Shown: positions 1 through 8,732 of the stretch, in pieces
Position numbering within the stretch: the stretch's first letter is position 1
Layout of the letters: each line of letters starts with the position of its first letter
Assembly: GCA_028871555.1 (NCBI GenBank)
Contig: JAGWNA010000005.1
Location: forward strand, 25,212-89,211
Reading direction: 5' to 3'
DNA length: 64,000 nucleotides
Source: Lysobacteraceae bacterium
GTDB lineage: Bacteria > Pseudomonadota > Gammaproteobacteria > Xanthomonadales > Rhodanobacteraceae
The notes under the pieces: generated by a model
Told to the model about the DNA's origin: nothing
The model's database searches: none
The model's input: only the letters and a program-made list of their open reading frames with translations
Position numbers and translations under genes: made by a program

Positions 1-576
1 ATGCGGGTGGAAATCGCGCGCCTGCACCGCCAACTCAAGGCCACCATGATCTATGTCACGCACGACCAGATCGAGGCGATGACGCTGGGCCAGCGCATCG
101 TGGTGCTCGATGGCGGAGTGATCCAGCAGATCGACTCGCCGATGAACCTGTACGACCGCCCGGCCAACCTGTTCGTCGCCGGCTTCATCGGCAGTCCGGC
201 GATGAATCTGCTGCATGGGAAGCTGCGGATCGAGCATGGCTGGAAATTCGCCACGGCGCACGGTGACATCGAATTGGGCGAGCCGCCGCAAGCCGCGACG
301 TGGCAGGCGTGGTGCGGGCGTGACGTGGTGCTGGGTATCCGCCCGGAAGACCTGCAGCCGCAGGATGCCGGGCCGGCGGCCCTCAGCGCCCGGCTGGAAG
401 TGCCCGAACCGGTCGGCAACGAGATCTTTCTGAACCTGCGCCTTGGAGGGCAGGCGCTGGTGGCGCGGGTTTCACCACGCGCCCTGCCGGAGCCGGGCAG
501 TACCGTGGCATTGGGGCTGGCGCTGGGGCGGCTGCATCTGTTCGACGCGCAAAACGGCATGCGCATCGACGCCTGA
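1..576 (+). CDS. ABC transporter ATP-binding protein, C-terminal part (UgpC/MalK-like), cut by window edge
   Basis: This is the C-terminal part of a sugar-type ABC importer ATPase, which would energise uptake from the cytoplasmic face of the inner membrane. The visible part opens just after where Walker B should be. The switch (H-loop) histidine is seen in YVTHDQ (visible residues 18-23), followed by the usual A-M-T-L-G-x-R-I and the 'Y.RPANLFVAGFIGSPAMN' stretch that leads into the C-terminal OB/TOBE regulatory domain, with GIRPEDL near residue 112. Walker A, the Q-loop and the signature motif lie upstream of the window, so the Met at base 1 is almost certainly internal. Family-level similarity to UgpC/MsmK/MalK is clear, but the substrate cannot be read. 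No permease genes follow, so they must lie upstream or elsewhere. Confidence 0.85.
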   Translation: MRVEIARLHRQLKATMIYVTHDQIEAMTLGQRIVVLDGGVIQQIDSPMNLYDRPANLFVAGFIGSPAMNLLHGKLRIEHGWKFATAHGDIELGEPPQAATWQAWCGRDVVLGIRPEDLQPQDAGPAALSARLEVPEPVGNEIFLNLRLGGQALVARVSPRALPEPGSTVALGLALGRLHLFDAQNGMRIDA

Positions 577-629
577 GCGCAGCCGGGGCGGGCCTTGCCG
601 GTCGGGGAGCGCAGGCCCGGGCGAGGCAT

Positions 630-635
630 TACACT
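630..635 (+). promoter_or_regulatory. possible -10 box upstream of parA
   Basis: TACACT lies about 45 bases before the parA start, in the only spacer between the ABC ATPase stop and parA. No good -35 hexamer sits 16-18 bases upstream, so this is a weak candidate based on a -10-like match alone. Confidence 0.2.
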
Positions 636-680
636 AGGAGCCCGCTCCAGAACCCTCATGCGTACGGTAGTTATCCATTC

Positions 681-1547
681 ATGGCCCGTATCATCGCTGT
701 CGCCAACCAGAAGGGCGGCGTCGGCAAGACCACCACTGCCGTCAATCTTGCTGCCGCGCTGGCTGCCGCAAAGCGCAGGGTATTGCTGGTCGACCTGGAT
801 CCGCAGGGCAATGCGACGATGGCCTCGGGCGTCAACAAGCGCGAGGCCCGGCCCAGCGGCTGCGAAGTGCTGCTGGAAGAAGCGGACATCGCCAAAGCGG
901 TCGTACCGACGGCTGGTCATTACGACCTGCTTCCGGGCAATGGCGACCTTACCGCCGCCGAGCTGAAGCTGATGGACGCGCTGGCGCGCGAACACCGCCT
1001 GAAGGAGCAACTGGCGAAGATCGCAGCCGGTTACCAGACCATCCTGATCGACTGTCCGCCATCGCTGAACCTGCTGACCCTGAATGCGTTGACGGCCGCC
1101 CACGGCGTGCTGATCCCGGTGCAGTGCGAATACTTCGCACTGGAAGGCCTGTCCAGCCTGCTCGACACGATCAATGCGGTGCGCCAGCGGCTGAATCCCG
1201 CGCTGGAAATCGAGGGCCTGCTGCGCACCATGTACGACGTGCGCAACAATCTCGGCAACGAGGTCTCCGCACAGCTCACCCAGCACTTCGGCGACAAGGT
1301 GTTGCGCTCGATCATCCAGCGCAACGTGCGTCTGGCCGAGGCCCCCAGCCACGGCCAGCCGATCCACCTGTACGACCGCAGTTCGCGCGGCGCGATTGCC
1401 TACGTCGGACTGGCCGGTGAAATGATCCGGCGCGAGCGCGGGTTGCCGCGCAGCGAACCGATCGAGACAATCGAAGACATCGAAGAACCGTCGGCACACG
1501 GCAGCGGCACGACGCTCGGGGCGTCGGCCGCCAACCATCAGGAATAG
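681..1547 (+). CDS. parA: chromosome-partitioning ATPase ParA (Soj)
   Basis: ParA-type ATPase that works with ParB on parS to segregate the origin region; it binds nucleoid DNA in the ATP dimer form. The deviant Walker A KGGVGKT is at residues 11-17, the A' motif DLDPQGNA at 38-45 and Walker B ILIDCPP at 121-127. The core has the usual Soj length of about 250 residues, plus an acidic, low-complexity tail of roughly 35 residues. The ATG at 681 is placed directly before the conserved ARIIAVANQKGG start. parB begins 3 bases after its stop, so the two are surely cotranscribed. The short spacer upstream suggests the operon has its own promoter. The call as a chromosomal rather than plasmid type rests on the absence of an N-terminal HTH and on the core-gene neighbourhood. 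Confidence 0.95.
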   Translation: MARIIAVANQKGGVGKTTTAVNLAAALAAAKRRVLLVDLDPQGNATMASGVNKREARPSGCEVLLEEADIAKAVVPTAGHYDLLPGNGDLTAAELKLMDALAREHRLKEQLAKIAAGYQTILIDCPPSLNLLTLNALTAAHGVLIPVQCEYFALEGLSSLLDTINAVRQRLNPALEIEGLLRTMYDVRNNLGNEVSAQLTQHFGDKVLRSIIQRNVRLAEAPSHGQPIHLYDRSSRGAIAYVGLAGEMIRRERGLPRSEPIETIEDIEEPSAHGSGTTLGASAANHQE

Positions 1548-1550
1548 AGC

Positions 1551-2420
1551 ATGGCCGCTGCGAAGAAACGTGGATTGGGACGCGGGCTCGATGCCCTGCT
1601 TGGCGGTGCGGGCGAGGCTTCGCCATCGGTGATCGGGCAGGAAGGAGAGCTGCGCATGCTGCCGATCCAGCAGATCCTGCCGGGCAAGTATCAGCCAAGG
1701 CGGCACTGGAACGACGAGGCGCTTGACGAGCTGGCCGCCTCGATCAGGGCGCAGGGCCTGATCCAGCCGGTCGTGGTGCGCGCACTGGGCCGGAACAGTT
1801 ACGAGCTGATCGCCGGCGAACGTCGCTGGCGCGCGGCGCAACGGGCGCAGCTGGCCGAACTGCCCGTCCTGGTCAAGCAGGTGCCGGAGGCGTCGGTGCC
1901 GGCGATGGCGCTGATCGAGAACATCCAGCGCGAAGATCTCACGCCGCTGGAAGAAGCCGACGCGCTGAAGCGCCTGATCGACGATTTCGACCTCACCCAT
2001 CAGCAGGCCGCCGATGCGGTGGGTCGCTCGCGCGCGAGCGTGTCCAACCTGCTGCGGCTGACCGAGCTGCCCACCTCGATCAAGAAATTGCTGGACGAAG
2101 GCAGACTGGAAATGGGGCATGCGCGTTGCCTGCTGACCCTGCCCGAGCACGACGCCGAGCGGCTGGCGCTGGAGGCGACGCGCCGCGGCCTGAGCGTGCG
2201 CGAGCTGGAGGAAGCCGTCCGCCGTGCGCAGCAGGCACCGAATGGCAAGGCTAAAAGCGCACCACCGCGTGATCCGAACATTGCCGATCTGGAGCGTGAA
2301 CTGGGCGAGCGTTTCGCCACCCGGGTCGAACTGGCGCAGGGTCGCGGCGGTCGCGGCAAGCTGGTGATCCACTATCACAGCAATGACGAACTGGACGGCA
2401 TTCTCGGCAAGCTCCGCTGA
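1551..2420 (+). CDS. parB: chromosome-partitioning protein ParB (Spo0J)
   Basis: ParB CTPase clamp that loads at parS and spreads on DNA; partner of the upstream ParA. The N-terminal lysine/arginine-rich KKRGLGRGLDALLG segment (residues 5-18) is the ParA-stimulating region. The nuclease-like CTP-binding domain carries GERRWR at 89-94 and ENIQRE at 123-128. The helix-turn-helix around 148-170 (THQQAADAVGRSRASVSNLL) binds parS, and the C-terminal dimerisation domain covers about 235-289. The length of 289 residues is normal. An AGGAATAG ribosome binding site overlaps the end of parA. I did not see a convincing parS palindrome in the window. Confidence 0.95.
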   Translation: MAAAKKRGLGRGLDALLGGAGEASPSVIGQEGELRMLPIQQILPGKYQPRRHWNDEALDELAASIRAQGLIQPVVVRALGRNSYELIAGERRWRAAQRAQLAELPVLVKQVPEASVPAMALIENIQREDLTPLEEADALKRLIDDFDLTHQQAADAVGRSRASVSNLLRLTELPTSIKKLLDEGRLEMGHARCLLTLPEHDAERLALEATRRGLSVRELEEAVRRAQQAPNGKAKSAPPRDPNIADLERELGERFATRVELAQGRGGRGKLVIHYHSNDELDGILGKLR

Positions 2421-2481
2421 GTCGCTTCCGATGCCGGAGCGCATCGAAGTGCGCGATGGCTTTGTGGGAGATTCCGTACAA

Positions 2482-2562
2482 GGAGCCCGCTTGCGGGCGA
2501 TGCCGTTGCTTTGATCTCTCCGACTGCATTCAGAGCAGAAGCATCGCCCGCGAGCGGGCTCC
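2482..2562. repeat. paired REP-like palindromes (family 1, copy 1)
   Basis: Two head-to-head copies of a roughly 22-base REP-like unit (2482-2503 and 2541-2562) are inverted to each other with 21 of 22 matches. Each starts GGAGCCCGCT and runs into GCGGGCGATGC; about 37 bases separate them. The pair lies in the 238-bp gap between parB and the glycosyltransferase. Further copies occur at 14699-14773, 40829-40850 and, partly, near 6802. Such pairs can fold into a long hairpin and resemble the BIME/REP elements of other gammaproteobacteria. Confidence 0.8.
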
Positions 2563-2658
2563 ACAACACTGAAAATCGCTTGACAGCGAACAGAGTGCCT
2601 ACAGGGCGGCGGCATCGGCGATAATTGCCCGCTCATCGCATCCCTCGGACTGGCCCCC

Positions 2659-3387
2659 ATGCCGCAACTTTCCGTCGTCGTTCCCGTGTTCAACGAGCGC
2701 GACAACATTCCGCCGCTGCTGGCCGAAATTGCCGCCGCGCTGCGCGGCCGTCTCGAGTTCGAGATCATCTACGTCGACGACCAGTCCAGCGACGACAGCT
2801 GTGCGGTGCTGGCCGCCGAGCAAGCCGCCCGTTACCCGGAGCTGCGTGTGCTGCATCACGTTACGCGCAGCGGGCAGAGCACCGCCGTGTGGAACGGTGT
2901 GCGTGCGGCCCGGTCGCCGTGGATCGCCACGCTGGACGGCGATGGCCAGAACGATCCGGCCGACATCCTCAAGCTGCTTGCCGCACGGGAGGGGGCGGCG
3001 GCGGACATTCGCCTGTTCGCCGGCTGGCGCACCACCCGCCGCGACAGCTTCAACAAGCGCATCTCCTCGAAAGTCGCCAATGCGGTGCGTTCGCGCATGC
3101 TGCGGGACGCAACCCCGGATACCGGTTGCGGGCTGAAACTGTTCGAGCGCGAAGTGTTTCTGCGTCTGCCCTACTTCGACCACATGCACCGTTATCTGCC
3201 GGCGCTGGTCAAGCGTGCCGGCTTTGCCTGCCGGAGCGTGCCGGTCGGCCACCGCCCGCGCACCGCCGGGGTCTCCAAGTACGGCATGCTGGATCGCCTG
3301 TGGGTCGGCCTGGCCGACCTGCGCGGAGTGGCGTGGCTGATGCGCCGGGGCAAGGTCACGGAAGTCGAGGAGCTGCAAGGGTCCTGA
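2659..3387 (+). CDS. family 2 glycosyltransferase (dolichol-phosphate mannosyltransferase-like)
   Basis: GT-A fold glycosyltransferase of the DPM1/ArnC-like branch, which transfers a sugar from a nucleotide donor, typically to a polyprenyl phosphate at the inner membrane. The N-terminal nucleotide-binding strand VVVPVFNERDNIPPLL spans residues 6-21, the acidic YVDDQSSDDS follows at 39-48, and the divalent-metal DXD region is TLDGDGQNDP at 91-100. At 242 residues it has only the catalytic domain; the C-terminal membrane helices found in ArnC/GtrB are absent. The acceptor and sugar cannot be read. DUF488 follows at 3478. Close relatives in Xanthomonadales sit near lipid A or membrane-protein genes, but none is seen here. 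Confidence 0.85.
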   Translation: MPQLSVVVPVFNERDNIPPLLAEIAAALRGRLEFEIIYVDDQSSDDSCAVLAAEQAARYPELRVLHHVTRSGQSTAVWNGVRAARSPWIATLDGDGQNDPADILKLLAAREGAAADIRLFAGWRTTRRDSFNKRISSKVANAVRSRMLRDATPDTGCGLKLFEREVFLRLPYFDHMHRYLPALVKRAGFACRSVPVGHRPRTAGVSKYGMLDRLWVGLADLRGVAWLMRRGKVTEVEELQGS

Positions 3388-3477
3388 CCGGTGGCGACGG
3401 CATCGCCACCGATGCAGGCTTCTGCAGGAAATCCGCGGGTTGTCGTATGCTTGGCGTCTACCGCTGGGACAACGCGC

Positions 3478-3846
3478 ATGGGTATTGCCATCAAGCGTGT
3501 CTATGTACCAGCCGCGAAAGCCGATGGCTATCGCGTGCTGGTCGATCGGGTGTGGCCACGCGGGCTGAGCAAGGAGACGGTCCCGCTGGATCTGTGGGCG
3601 AAGGAACTGGCGCCCTCGACGGCGTTGCGGCAATGGTTCGGCCACGAACCGGCACGCTGGGACGGCTTTCGCCATCGCTATGCCGCCGAGCTGGATGCCG
3701 GTGTCGAACATTGGCGCCCGCTGGCCGAGCGGGCGGCAAGGAGCACCGTCACCCTGCTCTACGGCGCGCGCGACGAGGAGCACAACAACGCGGTGGCGTT
3801 GAAGGCGTACCTGGAAAACTGGCTGCATACGCACGGCCCGCGCTGA
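3478..3846 (+). CDS. DUF488 family protein
   Basis: Small cytosolic protein of the DUF488 family, whose biochemical role is unknown to me. The family signature is clear: RVLVDRVWPRGLSKE at residues 19-33, DLWAKELAPS after it, and a C-terminal LLYGARDEEHNNA stretch. I place the start at ATG 3478 (MGIAIKRVYV), which matches the family N-terminus. An in-frame start at 3391 would add 29 residues with no family similarity and would begin only 3 bases after the glycosyltransferase stop. The length of 122 residues is typical. It probably shares a transcript with the gene upstream, since the gap is 90 bases and holds no obvious terminator. Confidence 0.8.
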   Translation: MGIAIKRVYVPAAKADGYRVLVDRVWPRGLSKETVPLDLWAKELAPSTALRQWFGHEPARWDGFRHRYAAELDAGVEHWRPLAERAARSTVTLLYGARDEEHNNAVALKAYLENWLHTHGPR

Positions 3847-3861
3847 TGCGCGGTGTGGTTT

Positions 3862-4806
3862 TCAGGGTCCGGGCTCCTGGCGCTGCGCCGCGCCGGCCCG
3901 CGGCCAGCCCGCCATGGCCTCGCGCGCCTGCATGCGGCCCAGCTCGATCAGTTCACGCGCACGATAGAACTCGTAGGCGAGCGCCATGTTGTGCGGCAAC
4001 TGGATCAGCAGGTCCGGTTCGTAGGCGGCCAGACGCAGCCGCGACAGGTTCGCCTGCATCAGGTCCATCGACTGCAGCAGCAGCTCGAACGTGCCCGGCT
4101 CGCGCGGGCGGCTTTCGCCATGCGGAATCAGCCGGCCGATGAATTCGCCGATACGATGCCGATAACCGTTTTCGGCTGTCTCCGGGTGGAGCGGCGGCTC
4201 CGGCTGCGCGATCGCCGCCGCCGGGCCGTCCACGCTGACCGCAACCAGGTAGTCGGCGCCGTCGCGGATCAGCGGCGTCACCGGCACCGGGTTCAGCAGC
4301 GCCCCGTCGACCAGGTGGCGACCGTCGATGATGTGCGGACGGAACACCGTGGGGATCGCGATCGAGGCACGGATTGCGTCGAACAGGCAGCCGCTGCTCA
4401 GCCATACCTCGCGGCCGCGCTCGATGTCGGTGGCCACCGCGGTGAAGGCCAGCGGCAGGTCTTCGATCCGCACGTCGCCGATCAGCGCGCGCATGGTCTC
4501 GATGATCTTCTCGCCCTTGATCAGGCCGCCGCCGGTAAACGTCCAGTCGACCAGTCTGAGCACGTCGAGTCTGGCCAGCGCACAGACCCAATTGCGGTAC
4601 ACGTCGAGCTTGCCGGCTGCATGGATGCCGCCGATCAGCGCGCCCATCGAGCTGCCGGCGATGGCCACGATCTCGAAACCCTGGCGCTCGATTTCCTCGA
4701 TCACGCCGATATGCGCCAGACCCTTCGCGCCGCCGGCACCGAGCGCCAGCGCCACGCTGGGCTTGCGCGGCACTGGCGCGGCACTGGCGATATCGGCGTC
4801 CTGCAC
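3862..4806 (-). CDS. patatin-like phospholipase (RssA/YlbK type)
   Basis: Predicted serine acyl hydrolase of the patatin family, acting on membrane lipids or acyl esters. The glycine-rich oxyanion segment GAGGAKGLAHIG covers residues 23-34. The nucleophile elbow is GSSMG at 51-55 (Ser53), and the dyad aspartate is in VDGALLNPVPV (DGA at 167-169, Asp167). No signal peptide is visible, so it is probably cytoplasmic or membrane-associated. The C-terminal 60 residues are proline- and arginine-rich. It starts with GTG three bases after the stop of the WYL regulator and is almost certainly in the same operon, which makes it a likely target of that regulator. The true substrate is unknown. Confidence 0.88.
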   Translation of the reverse strand: MQDADIASAAPVPRKPSVALALGAGGAKGLAHIGVIEEIERQGFEIVAIAGSSMGALIGGIHAAGKLDVYRNWVCALARLDVLRLVDWTFTGGGLIKGEKIIETMRALIGDVRIEDLPLAFTAVATDIERGREVWLSSGCLFDAIRASIAIPTVFRPHIIDGRHLVDGALLNPVPVTPLIRDGADYLVAVSVDGPAAAIAQPEPPLHPETAENGYRHRIGEFIGRLIPHGESRPREPGTFELLLQSMDLMQANLSRLRLAAYEPDLLIQLPHNMALAYEFYRARELIELGRMQAREAMAGWPRAGAAQRQEPGP

Positions 4807-4809
4807 CGC

Positions 4810-5793
4810 TCAACCCGCCGGCTGCTGGTAGCCGCCGAGTGCCAGCTGCAGCAGGATCTTCATTTCCTCGCGCAGCGACAGCGGTGCGACGATTTCCGCA
4901 TCAGGGCCGTACTTGAGCACGTCCATCAGCAACTCCTTCGAATTGGAGTACGGCAGTTTCAGCTCGTATCGGCCATCGGGCAGCCATTCGCCCTTCTGTT
5001 GCGAATGCCAGTGCTCGTCGGCGACCCAGCGCGCCGCGTGCGGCGAAAAGCGGATGGTGGCCCATGCCCTGGGCTTGCCGGCGAAGATGCCGTAACTGGA
5101 GGCCAGCAGTTCGTTCAGGTCGCTCTCGGCCACGTCGGTGGCAGCCGGCTCCAGTGCCTGCGCCTCGACGATGCGGTCGACCGCGAAGCTGCGCAGCGCC
5201 TGGCGATCGTGATCCCACGCGTCCAGGTACCAGTTGTCGCGGTAATGGGTCAGCCGTTGCGGCGAAACCTGGCGGCGGCTGTCGGCATTGGTGGTGCGCG
5301 CGCGGTAGCGAAAGCGCAGCTGGCGCCGTTCCAGTACCGCGCCGGCGACGATCCGGAAGGTCTGCTGGTCGAGTTTGCGTTCGCCCCAGGGGATTACCCG
5401 GATCCGCTCGACAGGCAGCGCCTTGCCGCTGCCGTGGTCGGACAGCAGACCCTCGATGCGCGCCCTGAACGGCGCCAGCGCCCCGGCCAGCACGCCCGGA
5501 CCAGAGCGGCTGATCAGCTCGTTCAATGCCAGCAGCGCGGCCAGTTCGTCGGAGGTCAGCCACAGGCCCGGCAGCTCGAAGCGCTCGCCTTCGCCGGCTT
5601 CGTAGCGAAACGCGGCCTGTTCGCTGCCGGCGCTTTCGATCGGCGCGCCCAGCGCATCGCGCAGAAAGGCGACGTCGCGGTACAGCGTCGCGCGCGAGCA
5701 CTCCAGTTCGCCGAGCAGACGCGACAGGGGAATCGGGTAGTGCGCCGATTTCAGCAGGCGGTGCAGGGTCAGTATGCGTTCGTAGCGATCCAT
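4810..5793 (-). CDS. WYL-domain transcriptional regulator
   Basis: DeoR/HTH_11-type regulator with a WYL sensor domain, a family in which the WYL fold often binds a ligand or nucleic acid. The N-terminal winged helix covers about residues 1-60, with the recognition region LSRLLGELECSRATLYRDVAFLRD. The WYL domain includes WYLDAWDHDRQ beginning near residue 188, and a C-terminal WCX extension follows. I chose ATG 5793 (MDRYERILTL); a GTG nine bases upstream is possible but has no better ribosome binding site. It runs directly into the patatin gene (3-base gap), so it probably regulates itself and the lipase. It stands divergent from the DUF481 gene across a 157-bp gap. Confidence 0.88.
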   Translation of the reverse strand: MDRYERILTLHRLLKSAHYPIPLSRLLGELECSRATLYRDVAFLRDALGAPIESAGSEQAAFRYEAGEGERFELPGLWLTSDELAALLALNELISRSGPGVLAGALAPFRARIEGLLSDHGSGKALPVERIRVIPWGERKLDQQTFRIVAGAVLERRQLRFRYRARTTNADSRRQVSPQRLTHYRDNWYLDAWDHDRQALRSFAVDRIVEAQALEPAATDVAESDLNELLASSYGIFAGKPRAWATIRFSPHAARWVADEHWHSQQKGEWLPDGRYELKLPYSNSKELLMDVLKYGPDAEIVAPLSLREEMKILLQLALGGYQQPAG

Positions 5794-5950
5794 GGGGCTC
5801 ACGAGGACATGAAGCGGCGGATTCCTAGCATGGTCGCGGCCTGCCGCGGCCGCAAGTCATGGCGTGTCTGCCGCGGTCGTTCATTGCAAGTTCAAACCAT
5901 CCCGCTAGGGTAGTCAGCCAGTTCGATCAGACAAATGGATTGCCCCTCCG

Positions 5951-6778
5951 ATGAAAAAGATCCTGCTTGCAGGCCTCGCGCTGGCAACTTTCGCGAGTTT
6001 TGCGGCACAGTCCCAGGACGCCGCACCCGCCAATGCCGACGCCGATACGGCAGCCAGCCATGGCGGCTGGAGCGGTTCGGGCGAGTTCGGCTTCGCCTCG
6101 ACCACCGGCAACTCGCGGTCGCAGAACATCAATACCAAGCTGGGGCTGAACCAGGAAAACGATCAGTGGAAGAACAATTTCTTCCTTGATGCCCTGCGCT
6201 CCAAGAGCCAGCAGAAAGTGGTCGATGCATCGGGCAATACCCTGACCCGGTTCAATACCACCGCCAACCGCTATGACGGCGGCGCGTCGGTGGGTCTCAA
6301 GCTCGATCCACGCAGCTACATCGTGGGCGCCGCCCGTTACGAGCATGACGATTTCGGCGCAAACATCTGGCAGGGCGTGGTATCGCTGGGCTACGGCTAC
6401 ATCGCCCTGAAGGACTCCCGCAAAGAGCTGTCTTTCGAGATCGGTCCCGGCTACAAGAAATACCGTCCGGCCGATCAGGCCGTGGCGGTCAATGGCGCCA
6501 GCGTGCAGCAGCCGCAGTCGACCCGCAGCGAAATGGTCGCCCGCGGCCAGGCCAACTACAAGTTCAGGCTGACCGAGAACACATCGTTCGAGGACACGTT
6601 CCTGATGGAAGCGGGCTCCAAGAACACTTACCTGCAGAACGATGCCGGTCTGGCAGTCAGCATGACCCGGAAGCTGGCGCTGAAGGTGGGGTTCCAGGTG
6701 CGTCGCAACAGCGACGTGCTTGCCGGCATCAAGAAAACCGACACCCTGGCCACTACCAATCTGGTGTACAGCTTCTGA
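5951..6778 (+). CDS. DUF481 family outer-membrane protein (YdiY-like)
   Basis: Predicted outer-membrane beta-barrel of unknown function. Residues 1-20 (MKKILLAGLALATFASFAAQ) form a Sec signal peptide. The mature protein is rich in alternating aromatic and polar strands, starting with the family-typical 'WSGSGEFGFASTTGNS' and ending in the terminal Phe (TTNLVYSF) that the BAM machinery recognises. The length of 275 residues is normal for DUF481. It is a single gene between the divergent WYL operon and convergent hemC, with a terminator-like hairpin just downstream. What it transports or binds cannot be inferred. Confidence 0.85.
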   Translation: MKKILLAGLALATFASFAAQSQDAAPANADADTAASHGGWSGSGEFGFASTTGNSRSQNINTKLGLNQENDQWKNNFFLDALRSKSQQKVVDASGNTLTRFNTTANRYDGGASVGLKLDPRSYIVGAARYEHDDFGANIWQGVVSLGYGYIALKDSRKELSFEIGPGYKKYRPADQAVAVNGASVQQPQSTRSEMVARGQANYKFRLTENTSFEDTFLMEAGSKNTYLQNDAGLAVSMTRKLALKVGFQVRRNSDVLAGIKKTDTLATTNLVYSF

Positions 6779-6801
6779 GCCGCCCGTCCGTGCATGACCG
6801 A

Positions 6802-6826
6802 CCCGCGAGCGGGCTCCGCGGGTTTT
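6802..6826 (+). terminator. intrinsic terminator-like hairpin after the DUF481 gene
   Basis: CCCGCG (6802-6807) pairs with CGCGGG (6817-6822) around a 9-base loop and is followed by TTTT. It sits between convergent DUF481 and hemC genes. The loop contains the family 1 REP core, so the element may be a partial REP that now works as a terminator. Confidence 0.5.
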
Positions 6827-6840
6827 CCCGGCGGACTTCG

Positions 6841-7758
6841 TCAGCGGGCGAGCAGTTCGTCCGCGCCTTGCGCCAGCAACGCCGCCGCCACCTGCTGGCC
6901 CAGTGCGACGGCCTGGTCCGTGGTGCCGCCGGCTTCGGCCAGCAGCAACCTGCCGCTGGCCGCATCGCCCACCAGCCCGCACAGATGCAGGCCGTGTTCG
7001 GTGAGCATGCACCAGGCGCCGACCGGCACCGTGCAGCTGCCGCCCAGCGCCTGGTTCATCGCCCGCTCGGCAGTGACGGTCAGTCGCGTGTCGGCGTCGT
7101 CCAGTGCGGCCAGCAGCGCCAGCACGGCGGGCTGGTCGCTGCGAGCCTCGATCGCGATCGCCGCCTGGCCCGGCGCCGGCAGCCAGTCGGGAGCGGCCAG
7201 CCGGGCGCGGACGCGCGAGGCCAGGCCAAGCCGTTCCAGCCCGGCGCAGGCGAGCACGATGGCGTCGTAATCGCCGTTGTCGAGCTTGCCCAGCCGGGTG
7301 CCGACATTGCCACGCAGGTCCAGTAGCGCCAAGTCCGGCCGCAGCGCGCGCAGTTGCGCCTGCCGGCGCAACGACGAGGTGCCGACCCGGGCACCGGGCG
7401 GCAGCGCGGCGAGGTTGGCGTAGCGGTTGCTGACGAACGCGTCGGCCGCATTCGCCCGCGGCAGGATCGCCGGCAGCGTGAAGCCCGCTTCGAGCTGGGC
7501 CGGCACGTCCTTCAGCGAGTGCACGGCCAGATCGGCGCGGCCCTCCAGCATCGCCACTTCGAGTTCTTTCAGGAACAGTCCCTTGCCGCCGACCGTCGCC
7601 AGCGGCCGATCCAGGATCTCGTCGCCGCGGGTAGTCATCGGCACCAGTGTCACCGCCAGTCCGGGATGTGCCGCGCGCAGCAGCCCGGCCACATGTTCGG
7701 CCTGCCACAGCGCGAGCATGCTCTTGCGGGTGGCGATACGCAGGGTGGAAGGGTTCAT
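6841..7758 (-). CDS. hemC: hydroxymethylbilane synthase (porphobilinogen deaminase)
   Basis: Cytosolic heme-pathway enzyme that joins four porphobilinogens into hydroxymethylbilane. The N-terminal [18 protein letters not shown] is typical, and [19 protein letters not shown] covers residues 44-62 with the catalytic Asp region following in HSLKDVP (80-86). The dipyrromethane cofactor attaches to the cysteine in GGSCTVPVG (Cys242). The length of 305 residues is standard. The start at ATG 7758 is preceded by a GGAG; an open frame extends 41 codons further upstream but has no family similarity. hemD does not follow, which is unlike the hemCD operons of many gammaproteobacteria. Confidence 0.95.
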   Translation of the reverse strand: MNPSTLRIATRKSMLALWQAEHVAGLLRAAHPGLAVTLVPMTTRGDEILDRPLATVGGKGLFLKELEVAMLEGRADLAVHSLKDVPAQLEAGFTLPAILPRANAADAFVSNRYANLAALPPGARVGTSSLRRQAQLRALRPDLALLDLRGNVGTRLGKLDNGDYDAIVLACAGLERLGLASRVRARLAAPDWLPAPGQAAIAIEARSDQPAVLALLAALDDADTRLTVTAERAMNQALGGSCTVPVGAWCMLTEHGLHLCGLVGDAASGRLLLAEAGGTTDQAVALGQQVAAALLAQGADELLAR

Positions 7759-7938
7759 CGGAACTCCGCGACATTCGGCATTGTCGTATTGTCGCGTAGT
7801 TTGTGCGTGGCGGCATGCCGGTTCGCGCCCGGCCGGGCGCGACCTATCGGCGCAGGCCGCCGAGCCGGCGGGACCATCCACGGGTACCAGACCTGCGGCA
7901 GGCCGGCTACGATGGTCGGCAGATCACAGGAGCTCATC

Positions 7939-8694
7939 ATGCAAAGCGGCAACCCGGCACTCAACAAGAACACCTTTCTCGACGCCGCCAGCGGCGCGCT
8001 GGTGGCGCATGGCGACGACGTCATGACGATCAACGGCACGGTCAACAAGACCGGTCTGCTGCTGGTGCTGGCCCTGATCGGGGCGATGGTCAGCTGGGGC
8101 CAGTTCCATGGCCCGGCCAGCCTGCCGACGATGATGCCCTTGATGCTGGGCGGTGCGCTCGGCGGCCTGGTGCTGGCGATGGTCACCATCTTCAAGAAGA
8201 CCTGGGCGGGCTATACCGCGCCGCTGTACGCACTGGCGGAAGGGCTCTTCATCGGCGGGTTGTCGGCCATCTTCGAGATGCGCTATCCCGGCATCGTGAT
8301 GCAGGCGGTCGGCCTCACCTTCGGCGTGATGGCCGCGCTGCTGATGGCCTATCGCAGCGGACTGATCCGCGCCACCGAGAAATTCAAGCTCGGCGTGGTT
8401 GCCGCCACCGGCGGCGTATTCCTGCTGTACCTGGCCGACATGGTGATGGGCTTCTTCGGCCATTCGATGGGTTTCATCAACGGCCACAGCGGCCTCGGCA
8501 TCGGCTTCAGCGCGGTCGTGGTGGTGATCGCCGCGCTCAACCTGATCCTCGACTTCGACATGATCGAGCAGGGCGTCAACGCCCGGGCGCCGAAGTACAT
8601 GGAGTGGTACGGCGCGTTCGCGCTGATCGTCACCCTGGTCTGGCTGTACCTGGAGTTGTTGCGCCTGCTGTCGAAGCTGCAGTCGCGCAACTGA
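7939..8694 (+). CDS. Bax inhibitor-1/YccA family membrane protein
   Basis: Polytopic inner-membrane protein of the TMBIM/BI-1 superfamily; the E. coli relative YccA modulates FtsH. About seven hydrophobic segments are visible between residues 35 and 245, for example LLLVLALIGAMVSW, GALGGLVLAMVTIF and the terminal LIVTLVWLYLELLRLLSKL. The acidic DFDMIEQG in the sixth segment matches the conserved Asp pair thought to gate ion flux in this family. AGGAG at 7928-7932 fixes the ATG at 7939, so the long upstream open frame is not used. It is monocistronic and ends at a strong hairpin shared with the convergent phosphoketolase gene. Confidence 0.92.
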   Translation: MQSGNPALNKNTFLDAASGALVAHGDDVMTINGTVNKTGLLLVLALIGAMVSWGQFHGPASLPTMMPLMLGGALGGLVLAMVTIFKKTWAGYTAPLYALAEGLFIGGLSAIFEMRYPGIVMQAVGLTFGVMAALLMAYRSGLIRATEKFKLGVVAATGGVFLLYLADMVMGFFGHSMGFINGHSGLGIGFSAVVVVIAALNLILDFDMIEQGVNARAPKYMEWYGAFALIVTLVWLYLELLRLLSKLQSRN

Positions 8695-8732
8695 GCCGCC
8701 GTCCCGGCGCTCCCGGCACGGGCATGCACAAG

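Noticed and set aside
469..479. GTTTCACCACG as a possible parS half-site near parAB
   Set aside because: It lies inside the ABC ATPase coding region and lacks the palindromic second half (GTGAAAC) of parS.
51..2768. 905-codon minus-strand open frame opposite parA and parB
   Set aside because: Antisense shadow; the plus-strand ParA and ParB motifs are complete and the shadow composition is unlike a protein.
3853..5913. 686-codon plus-strand open frame opposite the patatin and WYL genes
   Set aside because: Spans two real genes and their junction on the other strand with no recognisable domain.
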